Positions 10,124-19,770 of a stretch of DNA of 64,000 nt are shown here, piece after piece. Below the pieces are notes generated by a model. The model was not told the origin of the DNA and did not search any database. It saw nothing but the letters and a program-made list of their open reading frames with translations. Source of the DNA: Tetragonia tetragonoides (lineage: Eukaryota; Streptophyta; Magnoliopsida; Caryophyllales; Aizoaceae); assembly GCA_038025085.1 (NCBI GenBank), contig CM076152.1, positions 38,753,501 through 38,817,500 of the forward strand, read 5' to 3'. The first letter of the stretch is position 1; each line of letters starts with the position of its first letter. The position numbers and the translations under genes were made by a program.

Positions 10124-12913
10124 ATGGCCTTAGAATTCTGTACAGGTGTAGTTGTTTCCTCTTTGTTGCAGGATTTCATAGACAAGATCAAAACTTCAAC
10201 CTATGATCAAATCTGGCACGCGTTTTCAGACGTGCAGAAGAAGCTGAAAACACTGGAGGGAAGCTATTTGAAGGCTCAGTTGCTGCTCGACAAAGTAGAT
10301 GGGAGGGAGCTGGTGACAAGTAAGCCTCACCGAGACTGGGTCGGGGACGCTATGAGAGCTTGCTATGACATGGAAGACTTAACTGTAGATGTTAGGGTTG
10401 AGCTTAGGAAGACAGGGAATGTTTTATCATCATACTTGAAAAACTGGGTCCTGTCTCGTGAGCTCGATGCCCTGCAGAGCAATCTGGATCAAGTGTTAGC
10501 CAAGGAAGCAGATTTTTTTACCTTTGATAGAAGCAACAATGGGCCCACAACCAACACAATTGCAACTGCAAGAGAGCCTGAAATTATACTGGCCAAGAGG
10601 AGGGGAAACAAGGAAGAGATTGTGAAGACACTGCTACGTTCAACAAACATCATCATTACAATAGAAGGCATGTTTGGACTTGGCAAGACCCTGCTTGCTC
10701 AAACGGTGAAGAATGACCAGAGAACCCAGGGTCATTACGACCACAAATTTTGGGTTCCTGTGTCGGCAGATTTCAATTTGGTGAAGCTCATAAGCTCAAT
10801 GGTGATGCAGGGCCAAAAGCTGGAAAAGCTTGAAGAAGAACAGTTTACCACAACGTTTCAACGTCTTTGTGGAGGAGGAAGGGTTCTCATTGTGCTAGAT
10901 GACGTGCACAGCTTTAGTAGGCACCATGACTTAGAGGAGTTCCTGTCTGTCCTCGGTCATACCAGTATGTTTGCTGTCCTCATCACCACTCGGAACCCAA
11001 ATGTGACAAGGAGAGTAAGTTCCCTCAAGAAAATCCATGTTTCCTATTGCTTGCAATTGATGACAGATAAGGATTGCCAATCACTGATCGTCAGTAGAAC
11101 AATCAAAGCTACGGACGACAATAACCCTCTCAAGAGGAAGCGTTGTATGCAAGAGGAGAATGCGCTCAAAATGGCTGAGAAATTCTGCAAAGGCTTACCT
11201 TTAGTAGCAGATATCTTTTCAGTTCGTCTCTCCTCTGAGCCCGAAGACAGATGGTTTAAGGTATTGTCCAGAGACTTATGGGACATGCCAGAATTCATGG
11301 ATCAAATCTTCCCAGTTTTCAGATTAGATTATTCAAATCTCCCCAGAGCTGTGAAGAATTGTTTCCGTTATTTTTCTTTATTCCCCGGCAACTTCGAATT
11401 TAAAAGACAAGCTTTGGTCCGGTTATGGATGGCAGAGGGCTTCATTACGCCAACGATTGCAGGGCACCAAAACCACCAAAACTTAGAAGAAACTGGCAAT
11501 GAGTACTTCGACAAATTGTTGTCAAGATCTATCCTTCAAATTTACAAGCCGTTTGATGAGGAACCACAACAGTACAGCATGCATGAGTTTTTCCACCGGT
11601 ATGCCCAATATGTCAGTTCTGATATTTACTTGCGGATTGACAAGGAATTTGTTAATGCCTGCTCCTCTGCCAATGTTAACGGAACTAGACCGCAATTTTC
11701 GGATGTTTCAGATACTTGGCATAATACAGCTCGGCATATTTCTTTTCTTTGCCGGAGTATTGCACCATCAATATTAACAAACATGGAGAAATGCAAGACC
11801 CTGAGAACACTTATCTGCCCACTAGAGGGCACATGTATTGGGCCACTCAGTTACAATCTTTTCCTCAAACTACAATCTCTGCGAGTACTCAACTTGAGTG
11901 GAACTGATGTTAGTAACCTGCCAGAATCAATAGGCAAGTTAAAACATCTCCAGCTACTAGATGTCTCCAGCACAGATATCCAAGACTTGCCTGCATCCTC
12001 CACTTACCTCCAAGAATTATGGGTCCTTAAGCTTTCCGATTGTGGGGATCTCCTGCGGCTGCCCAAGGATACCAGAAAGTTGACTAACCTACTCCATCTT
12101 GAAATAGATGGGACCGGTTTGTCAACTATGCCACGTCAGATTGGAAAGCTAATAAACCTCCGGACACTTCCTGTGTTTTTTGTTGGGGATGAAGATGGGC
12201 ATTCTATCATAGAGTTGAAAAATATGAAGCACCTCGAAGGGTCAATATGCTTGAAAAATCTGGAGAATGTTACAACTAATGCAGAAGCAAGGGAAGCCAT
12301 GTTGAGGAACAAGCTATTGCTGCAAAAGTTGGAGCTTGAGTGGAGCAGCTGCTCTATTGATCAATCAGTTGCAGAACAAGTCCTCGACGGTCTCGAACCT
12401 CATGAAAATCTGGTAGAGCTAAGAATCAGTGGATATGATGGTGTTCAGCTTCCAAGTTGGCTCAGTAGTCCAGAATGCGGACTCAAAACCATTCACTTGC
12501 AAGGTTGCCGCATATGCAACATTTTACCCCCACTGGGACAACTTCAGCGTCTTAGGGACCTGCATATACAAGGATTGCATGGCATAAAATATGTAGACCG
12601 CCAGTTTTCAACGGGAGGTGATGTTGCACTTGCAGGTTTCCCAGCATTAGTGTCACTGAAACTCCAAGACATGAGGAACCTTGAGAAGTGGGATGCATTG
12701 CAGGACACTCAGATGCCTCGTCTTCGCAAACTCATGATCATGGATTGCCCGAAACTGATTGCACTGCCTTCACTGAACCGACTTACATCTTTGAAAAAGT
12801 TGGAGATATGTGGTTGCCCTATATTGCAGTCTTCACCAAAGCCTGGCCTTCCCTCGTCACTTGAATCATTGATGGTTGACGGAAATGATCTGATTCAAAA
12901 GATTGATGACTAG
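10124..12913 (+). CDS. CC-NB-ARC-LRR immune receptor (CNL2)
   Basis: A 929-residue intact, intronless CNL, a close paralogue of CNL1 throughout. The start is the ATG at 10124 (MALEF...), which aligns with MALQI in CNL1; the frame is open upstream but has no ATG there. Coiled coil about 1-130 with YDMEDLTVD. P-loop GMFGLGKT (182-189), FWVPVSADFN, kinase-2 LIVLDDVH (255-262), VLITTRN, GLPLV, CFRYFSLFP, LVRLWMAEGFI, and MHE (486-488) instead of MHD. LRRs follow from about 520. The C-terminus stops at NDLIQKIDD, about 26 residues short of CNL1, so the conserved ADWDKI..VPKVVID tail is missing. Its former head-to-head partner is a pseudogene. It may therefore act alone, use the partner at 1587, or be in decline (inference). 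Confidence 0.93.
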   Translation: MALEFCTGVVVSSLLQDFIDKIKTSTYDQIWHAFSDVQKKLKTLEGSYLKAQLLLDKVDGRELVTSKPHRDWVGDAMRACYDMEDLTVDVRVELRKTGNVLSSYLKNWVLSRELDALQSNLDQVLAKEADFFTFDRSNNGPTTNTIATAREPEIILAKRRGNKEEIVKTLLRSTNIIITIEGMFGLGKTLLAQTVKNDQRTQGHYDHKFWVPVSADFNLVKLISSMVMQGQKLEKLEEEQFTTTFQRLCGGGRVLIVLDDVHSFSRHHDLEEFLSVLGHTSMFAVLITTRNPNVTRRVSSLKKIHVSYCLQLMTDKDCQSLIVSRTIKATDDNNPLKRKRCMQEENALKMAEKFCKGLPLVADIFSVRLSSEPEDRWFKVLSRDLWDMPEFMDQIFPVFRLDYSNLPRAVKNCFRYFSLFPGNFEFKRQALVRLWMAEGFITPTIAGHQNHQNLEETGNEYFDKLLSRSILQIYKPFDEEPQQYSMHEFFHRYAQYVSSDIYLRIDKEFVNACSSANVNGTRPQFSDVSDTWHNTARHISFLCRSIAPSILTNMEKCKTLRTLICPLEGTCIGPLSYNLFLKLQSLRVLNLSGTDVSNLPESIGKLKHLQLLDVSSTDIQDLPASSTYLQELWVLKLSDCGDLLRLPKDTRKLTNLLHLEIDGTGLSTMPRQIGKLINLRTLPVFFVGDEDGHSIIELKNMKHLEGSICLKNLENVTTNAEAREAMLRNKLLLQKLELEWSSCSIDQSVAEQVLDGLEPHENLVELRISGYDGVQLPSWLSSPECGLKTIHLQGCRICNILPPLGQLQRLRDLHIQGLHGIKYVDRQFSTGGDVALAGFPALVSLKLQDMRNLEKWDALQDTQMPRLRKLMIMDCPKLIALPSLNRLTSLKKLEICGCPILQSSPKPGLPSSLESLMVDGNDLIQKIDD

Positions 12914-14344
12914 ATGGAAGCATCATTAGCATTCCCTTCATTGAGGGAACCTTTGAGTTTTGGTGACGTTAGACTACCTGCATCATTCAAAATTCATATT
13001 ACATATTAGATCTCTCATCACTTCCAAAGAGCCTTAGGCCCTCTCCAACTAAGATTAGATGTCAATACTTATCATTATCACGAAGATTTCATACATGGCA
13101 GGAATTGTTGTTTCAGTAAACAAGCATTTTGGGCACAGATTAGAGTTTTAGGTAGGATATCAGAAAGCTGAATCAAAATAATTTTTCATACTCTATGGTA
13201 GTGTTTACAACTTTTAGTTCCAATGTTCACAACACCCTTCCATCTAACTTTATGCCTTTTTCATCTGCAATATTTACATATAAACCTAGAGGTAAGGTTG
13301 CGTACATCGGATCTCCCCAGACCCCACACTCTACAGGATCCATACAGGAATGTTATTGTTGTTGTTTATATGTGTCACTGTCACATATAAACAATATCCT
13401 TTTATGTATATCAATCAACTCCCTCAACAGCTAGCCGTCACCTAGCCACTACAACACACCTATAGATAATTCCATTAGCCAGATAAGAATAAAGATTGGA
13501 CCCTTAAAAGAAAAAGGGGGGGGAAAAAGTGAACTAGACCTGCTCCATTTGGGAGATCTGTCAATGGAGCAAACATCTCCAATGTTCACGTGCTGTTGCA
13601 GGTCTGCCAAGTGCCAACAATATATGCCAGACAATCCAACCAAGTATACTCGAACTCCTCTGATTTATTTAAAGTGTCACTAACAAGGGCTGGGCGAATG
13701 CGATATGGTTACTGAATCAAACCTTCCATGTTATATTTGAATATCAGCACTCCCAAACAGAATCTAGTTCATTCGCTGATAGTCCTTCCTGTCCTACCAA
13801 GGTAAGTGTACAAAGATGATGAAAATACCCTCTTACACATATACAATCTAGCTTTTCTGTTCTTTGCATCATCCTTTCTAATTCGTGTCCCCATGAAACC
13901 AACTCGGACGTTTCATCCACTGACTCAAATCTCACCCTTAATGAGGGGCAGGGACGGGGGAAGACGAAGAAGGAAAAAAATTATTACTTTCTCTCCTATC
14001 ATATTGACGAAGTTTTTGTCATGAAGACTACCCTTTGGAAGCATTGGCTAAAAGAGGAATAAATGTTTGTGGAATCGACTCAATGATGCACTTGCATAAA
14101 TGAACAAGACATGGGACCTATGCTTCTTTAGGAACAAATTGAATAACCTTCTAAAATTGTTAGAAACGGTTAGTTTCAAATTTCAACCTTGCAAAAGGGA
14201 GGCCAACACAGTGGCATACTGATGGTAAAGGCAGGACCGCAAGTGTACATAAAGGAGGAAATTGGATAGCATGTTTGTTTTTGGGTGAAAGTAGTAAAGT
14301 AGTCGATCATGATTTGTATTTTGATACTGTTTTTTAGATAAGAA
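12914..14344. other. Intergenic region with SINE 3' end
   Basis: No gene is supported. 13288-13366 is a third SINE 3' end of the type at 4425 (TAAGGTTGCGTACATCGGAT, CCCCAGACCC, then ATTGTTGTTG). The rest is unremarkable AT-rich DNA. Confidence 0.5.
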
Positions 14345-15040
14345 TTTTTTTTTTTAGATAAGAAAAAAGTATATTAATGAATGAACCAAGTTACAGGGAG
14401 AAAGAGGATAAGGTATCCTCTTCTCTAAATAATTACAAAGTAGTCCACTTACGTTGGATCTCAGTAATAGTATAACCCCGAAAAGCCCTCGCAGCTCTAG
14501 CCCACAGAGAAGCTAAATAGGTGACCTTCTCCCGAAGCATCGCAGGAGAAACTGACACCTCATTGAATAACCGGGCATTCCTCTCCAATCAAATACACCA
14601 TAAGACTGCAAAAAAGGCATTACGCCACCATAACTGCTTGTCCTTCGCACCCCTAGACCCCATGAATCGCATCTGCAAGAAAGCCTCAACAGTAAATGGA
14701 TAAACCCACAGCTCATCAAGCAACATACTCCAAATGCTACAAGCCACATCACGATGAAAAGATGTAGCGCTGTCTCACTACCAGCTCGGCAAAGCAAACA
14801 CATATCAGGCTGTAAAGCCATCCCTGGCCTCCTCCTCCGCCTCAAGTCATTCGTGTTGACCCTATTCAGCACCAAAGTCCACACAAACGCCCTCAAAGGG
14901 GCACCTTTGCTTTCCAAATAAAATCAGATGGAGGAAACCGGGGAAGGGAAGTCCCCAAATACTGGAAGAAAGACTTGCAAGAAAATTCCCCGAAGGATCA
15001 CCGACCCATCTCCTAGAGTCCTCACTCCTCGAAAGATAAG
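14345..15040 (-). mobile_element. 3' fragment of a LINE (RT zinc-binding region)
   Basis: The minus-strand translation of 14917-14740 contains LNRVNTNDLRRRRRPGMALQ, then CLLCRAGSETALHLF. This is the reverse-transcriptase zinc-binding (zf-RVT) region that follows RT in plant LINEs. After a frameshift the next frame continues with WLERNARLFN-type and SLWARAARAFRG-type residues to a stop near 14447. The T-run at 14345-14356 on the plus strand is the element's poly(A) end. It is truncated at its 5' end and broken. Confidence 0.75.
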
Positions 15041-15535
15041 AAATTCTTTTTTATTAAAGATGGATAACATAACACCTAAGAGGATAACAATTCCTCCAAA
15101 AGAAGCTACTAATTACAAAACACACCAAAGATGTTGAACATCCATGAGGGAAACCCCTTTAAAAGCCCTAGCCGCCTTAGCCCATAAAGAGGGCAAATAC
15201 AACCCGGTCACTAACAAATTCCGATGGCCTAGACACCTCATAAAATATCGAGCATTCTGCTCCAACCAGATGCAACAGAAGATGGCAAAGAAAGAAAGAA
15301 ACATATAAAAAAAACACTGCCACAATAATCCAGCATCCTTACTCTCAGTCCTACCCCATCCACAGCATACTTAGCCTGAAGATATTGGACCAAAGTAGCC
15401 AGACAAACAGCGCTCTCCCCCCTCACTACAAAAAACAAAATGAAGAGAAGTCTCACTAGCTCGATTACACAACACAAACATACATCTGGAGACTACCACC
15501 CAAGTCTGCTCTGCTGCATGAGTATTCAAGAAGAG
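15041..15535 (-). mobile_element. Second 3' fragment of a LINE, same orientation
   Basis: The minus strand carries LCNRASETSLHF-type residues near 15470, then FAIFCCIWLEQNARYF and SLWAKAARAFKG, ending in VQHLWCVL near 15113. This is the same C-terminal region as the neighbouring fragment but clearly diverged from it. A T-run at about 15047-15053 (plus strand) is the likely 3' tail. It is frameshifted and not functional. Confidence 0.7.
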
Positions 15536-16373
15536 AGTGGGTTACTAGTTGGACCATAATGGTTGATCCCCAAATTCATGCATTTAAAAAGGAGAGTGGA
15601 AATTAAAGAAAAATCAGAAGCGCAACAGCCAACTGATTACTCATTTATCTTTCCTTCCCCGTTACCTTCTCTCTTTTCCAACTCAATCAAGGCATCAGTA
15701 GCTTGCTGGTGGCCCTTTTCCACCATTCAAACCCTAACCCCCACCCTTTATCATTCATTTCTCTGCCCCATTTTTTGTCTCTTTCCGATAAACACATTTA
15801 CAACACACTTATAACTCACCACAATACAACAGATCTACCTTTTCATATCATTAAATGTTACTTATCAACCAAAGAAGCTTGCCAAACATGGTTACAGAGG
15901 CCTAGATTACAGTGATTACCAGAAAAATGACATTTTTGATTTTATTAAAGCCATCCAACATCCTATTCTAAACCCGAAAACACCATACAGAATATATCTA
16001 TAAATAAGCTCGTAACAATAAAAGAGAGAGTTGTCAACTGATTAATGCTCCTCTGGAGCTACAGCACCTATGAGTAGGATTTCAAATCACAACCCTGAGG
16101 TTAAGATCATTAACCCCAAGGTTAAATCACGAGGAATGAGATCAAGATCTAAAAGAGACAACACACTCAGAATCGGACCTCCAGTCTTAGTATATCTTGC
16201 CAATTAGCTTGAGAATAATTCCATTTTCAGAACTATACAACTGCCTTAAAGATGAAGCAATGAGCAATATTGTAACAAAAAAACTAAGATTTTAAAGACA
16301 GCAAATTGAGCAGTAGTGGATAACAATTACTCAGGCTAAAACTCACCAGGTTCAGGAACTGAGGAAGGCACTT
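15536..16373. other. Intergenic region downstream of the TCP-LRR gene
   Basis: No gene or repeat is recognised. It probably includes the 3' UTR of the minus-strand TCP-LRR gene near 16200-16373. Confidence 0.4.
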
Positions 16374-18683
16374 CTAACGCCCCTCAACCTGATCTATGAA
16401 CACCTTAGGCACAGACGCTGTATGCCAATCTTGCCCGGCTTCCTTCAAGCAGCTTGAACTAAGTAATGGACAACCTTCAACCACCAATGTTTCAATTGAT
16501 ATACTTCCCTCTGGCAGAGATGGAAGCAGTGGGCAATTATTTATTTCCATATGCTTAAGATGACAGATGCCTAACCTCCAAAGAGCAACCAGTTTGGGAC
16601 AATCCTTTATGATCATTTCAGAAAGGCGAGGAAAATCATCTTGTTCTGGGTCTCTCAAATTTTCCAAACTAACCATGGATATGATTTCTAATTTCTGCAG
16701 CCTCGGAAATGAAGCAAAATTCCCATTGGCAATGGCAATATCTCTGCAGAAATGAAAATCAATGGTTCTCACTGTAGTCAATTCATATAAGCTGAGAGAT
16801 TCAAGTGATGGTAGCTGGCCAAGAGATGGCAAAAGCCGGCAATTTTCACACTTGAAGAGGGTAATGCTCACAAGGTTGACAAATGATGGATCACTAATCC
16901 AACTGGGAAATGCTGAACCTCCATAACAAAGTACCCGCAAGTCTCTGACATTGGTGTGTGGCCGCAAATATTGTATGACCTCTTCATCAAGTCTGATGTT
17001 TCGTTGTTTTTTGTGACTCCATCGAAGCTCAAGCTTCTTGAGCCATTGCTTGCTGCATAGTTTGGCCTCCTTAGCCTCGTCTAAGCTTGTTACATTTTCA
17101 AGCCTTGAAAGACAAAAACTTCCTTTAAGGTAATTCATGTTTTTCATTTCTTGTACGGTACAACCAGATTCTACAGTGACTGGGAATTCAAACAAAGTGC
17201 GGAGAGTAGTAAGCGTCCCCATTCCTGGGGGCATTGAACATATACGGCAAGGGGTATCAAGCTCAAGATGACGTAAACATTTTAACTTTGTCATCCCTAT
17301 AGGCAAAGCTATGAGGCGAGGACATTTTCTAAGCTTCAAGGTCTGCAGAAAGTGAAGGTGGCCTATTGTTTCAGGCAATTGTTTGATGAGGGTATGAGAG
17401 AGATCTAGATATCGCAGGCTTTTCGCATTGCTTACAGAACATGGCAGCTCTAACAATCGGGTGCCACTCAAATCCAGAGTTTCCAGATCCTTCAACAATG
17501 TGAAAAAATCATAAGGGAGATGCTTGAAGGAAGATCCATGACCGCGTAGGAACAGAAGAGTCCTCATTTGTGCAAATCTTTTGAGCACCTCGAAATCCGT
17601 TGGCAACTGTTGCACTGTTACATGACAAGGTCCACCTTGAGTGGTGGACGAAGGAGTCGGGTTTCCAGCATCCACCCTCACATGTCCGATTCTTGATGAC
17701 GTGTCTTCTGAAAAGGCATTATGATTAATCTTGTACCACTCTTTCCCAGAGGAAAGATCTTTCCTTGAGAAGGAGATGAAATTCCTGCACTCAAGAACCG
17801 GGAGAAACTCGGCCAAAACATCTTCCATAAATTCATTCGTGACAAAACCAGTCGCCATCCATAACTGGATCAACGTATCCTTGTCAATTTCGTAGCCGTT
17901 GGGGAAGATACCACAATATTGCAAGCAACTCAAGCACTCTCTCTCGAAACCCACCCCAGTTGAGCTAGATGCATAGCTGTCACAAGCATTATTGACAACA
18001 CCAGTGGGAAGTTCTTTTTCACTGCTGCAGTTGTCCGAACTGCTACTTTCTGTTCCTGGCAACAGAACCAGAGTCTTCCCTTGTCGTCTCACTTTCACCC
18101 TACTCCTAGGCAACTCTTCAATCTGCGGCCAATCAGAACTGGGATACTCCTTATCCTCCACGAATATATTGCTCGTACCGCTTTCTACGCATATACTACT
18201 GCTTTCCACTTCTTGTGATAGAGGGAGAGTTAACCCTCCTTTTACTTTCTTCACCCTATGCAGCTCTTGAATCTGCGCCATTGGCAACAAAGGGAGAGTT
18301 AACCCTCCTTGGTTTGCCAACTCTGACTGGTGGTTCTGCTGCTGCAGGATAGAGTGGGCGGCTGTATCCATCAGCCAGTCAAGGACCTTGCTCGGTTGGT
18401 CATAACCCAACTGGGTCTGTAAATCAGTGAACCGTTGAGCCGTGATTTGATCAATGTAGAGGGCTTTGGCTCCCCCAGACTTTGCATCCCCTTCCTCCCC
18501 CAAATTCACACCTAGACGCACCATATCATGGGTTAATGTAGTTAAGACAGTGCATGATTTCTCCTTTTGCTTCACCCACGTCTCCTCTACTGGCTGATCA
18601 TTATCACTCTCGTCTATAATCTCAATTCCAGGACCAGATTCCTTTTTCGTGGCCTTGGCATTCGAAGCCATTTGGGGATCCAT
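16374..18683 (-). CDS. TCP-like domain fused to winged helix and LRRs (NLR-derived, no NB-ARC)
   Basis: A 769-residue intact single-exon frame. Residues 38-115 resemble the bHLH-like TCP domain of class II (CIN type). 42-59 (KSCTVLTTLTHDMVRLGV) aligns with the basic region but has lost most DNA-contacting arginines. About 20 extra residues follow. Then 81-111 match helices 1-2 very well (LQTQLGYDQPSKVLDWL at 88-104). Residues 127-225 are a linker with internal repeats (GGLTLPL at 126 and 149, and QIQELHRVKKVK versus QIEELPRSRVKVRR). 251-281 is the end of an NLR winged helix (GIFPNGYEIDKDTLIQLWMATGF), then LRRs from about 375 to the GQDWHTASVPKVFID tail. There is no coiled coil, P-loop or MHD. 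From the winged helix on it is a paralogue of 1587-3785. A role as decoy sensor for effectors that target TCP factors is inference. No adjacent divergent CNL remains. Confidence 0.88.
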   Translation of the reverse strand: MDPQMASNAKATKKESGPGIEIIDESDNDQPVEETWVKQKEKSCTVLTTLTHDMVRLGVNLGEEGDAKSGGAKALYIDQITAQRFTDLQTQLGYDQPSKVLDWLMDTAAHSILQQQNHQSELANQGGLTLPLLPMAQIQELHRVKKVKGGLTLPLSQEVESSSICVESGTSNIFVEDKEYPSSDWPQIEELPRSRVKVRRQGKTLVLLPGTESSSSDNCSSEKELPTGVVNNACDSYASSSTGVGFERECLSCLQYCGIFPNGYEIDKDTLIQLWMATGFVTNEFMEDVLAEFLPVLECRNFISFSRKDLSSGKEWYKINHNAFSEDTSSRIGHVRVDAGNPTPSSTTQGGPCHVTVQQLPTDFEVLKRFAQMRTLLFLRGHGSSFKHLPYDFFTLLKDLETLDLSGTRLLELPCSVSNAKSLRYLDLSHTLIKQLPETIGHLHFLQTLKLRKCPRLIALPIGMTKLKCLRHLELDTPCRICSMPPGMGTLTTLRTLFEFPVTVESGCTVQEMKNMNYLKGSFCLSRLENVTSLDEAKEAKLCSKQWLKKLELRWSHKKQRNIRLDEEVIQYLRPHTNVRDLRVLCYGGSAFPSWISDPSFVNLVSITLFKCENCRLLPSLGQLPSLESLSLYELTTVRTIDFHFCRDIAIANGNFASFPRLQKLEIISMVSLENLRDPEQDDFPRLSEMIIKDCPKLVALWRLGICHLKHMEINNCPLLPSLPEGSISIETLVVEGCPLLSSSCLKEAGQDWHTASVPKVFIDQVEGR

Positions 18684-18975
18684 AAGACATAAGCTACATC
18701 CAGAAAAATAACTCTAATGGTTAACTTTTCCTTAATTCATTTATCTAACCTAATATTCTATTGTACAAGGTTGAAACCATCCAAGCAAACAAACCAATCT
18801 TAACCAACCATGAAACAACAATAATTGGGGGGAAAAACAGAAGAATTTTGATAAGGGTTAAGAGATTACCACGAAATCAGCTGTAGACCATCAGTTTGGT
18901 GGTTGAAAGACTTGATTCAGCCCCAAATCCATGTTTACGATTGTATCTTTCATCTCTGTTTCTGAGAAGGGAATA
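18684..18975 (-). other. 5' UTR intron and exon of the TCP-LRR gene
   Basis: On the minus strand a donor CGTG|GTAATC lies at 18872/18871 and a plausible acceptor (GGATGTAG) lies just above the ATG. The exon from 18872 to about 18975 matches the leader exons at 3967, 9293 and 23776. The intron sequence is also conserved at 23600-23775 and in part at 19240-19335. Confidence 0.5.
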
Positions 18976-19335
18976 ATAAAACTAAAATCATTTGAAATTC
19001 CTACTTTTCGCGGCCAAATATGTAGCCAATAAAAACAATACTTGAAATTATGCATAAACAAGATATACTATATATCCAGTACTCAGTACTACTGTATATA
19101 AAGCCGTATAGGTAAACATTATTACTAAGCTACTATGTGTTATATAGTTCAATTTTTGAAGTTGAATTAACATTTTGTGGATAGATGTATTTTTATTTGG
19201 CCCGCAACAACCTGAATATTATCTTAACGTTGCAAGGCTATAAGCCGTAAGCTACAATCCTAAACACCAATTCCAACAAGTTAAGTTTTCTTAAGTCATT
19301 ATCCTTAACCTAATTTTCTTTCATATATGGATTCG
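18976..19335. other. Upstream flank with a duplicated piece of leader intron
   Basis: Mostly unrecognised AT-rich DNA. About 19250-19325 (TAAGTTTTCTTAAGTCATTA and the AACCTAATTTTCTTT stretch) resembles 18715-18770 in the TCP-LRR leader intron. It seems to be the broken-off start of the next family member, whose remainder appears at 23600-23900 beyond the LTR elements. Confidence 0.35.
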
Positions 19336-19565
19336 GTTATGAACCCAATATTTTAGAATTTTTAAACATTTATGTGGTTTGCTATTTGTAAGAAAATTAG
19401 TGAAAATCCCTTGTAATCACTAGTTACTACTAACTAGTCACATGGGTATATAAAGCCCTACTAGGGGCTGGGAAAATCCATCAACGAAAACACTCACTAT
19501 ATCCCTCCTATTGTTTATCTATCTATCTCTTGTGTGTACTCAAAAAGTAGCAAGTTTGTGCTTGA

Positions 19566-19770
19566 TGTTGGAGATATGCCATGTCACTACTTAGTTTGTT
19601 ACAAAGTTGTTATTAGATTTAATATATAAGTCATTAGTTCATATAATTAAATTACCCAATTCATTCATTCATAATCAATAAAGAAGCTTCCATTATTTAG
19701 CCCTTTCTCTCTCTAGAATTATCCCCAATTCATTGTTGATTTTAGCTTGTTATGATCCTGATTTTCTACA
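19566..19770 (+). repeat. 5' LTR of the young element
   Basis: 205 bp, TG...CA ended, and identical by eye to the 3' LTR. It is followed immediately by the primer-binding site TGGTATCAGAGC at 19771-19782. Confidence 0.9.
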
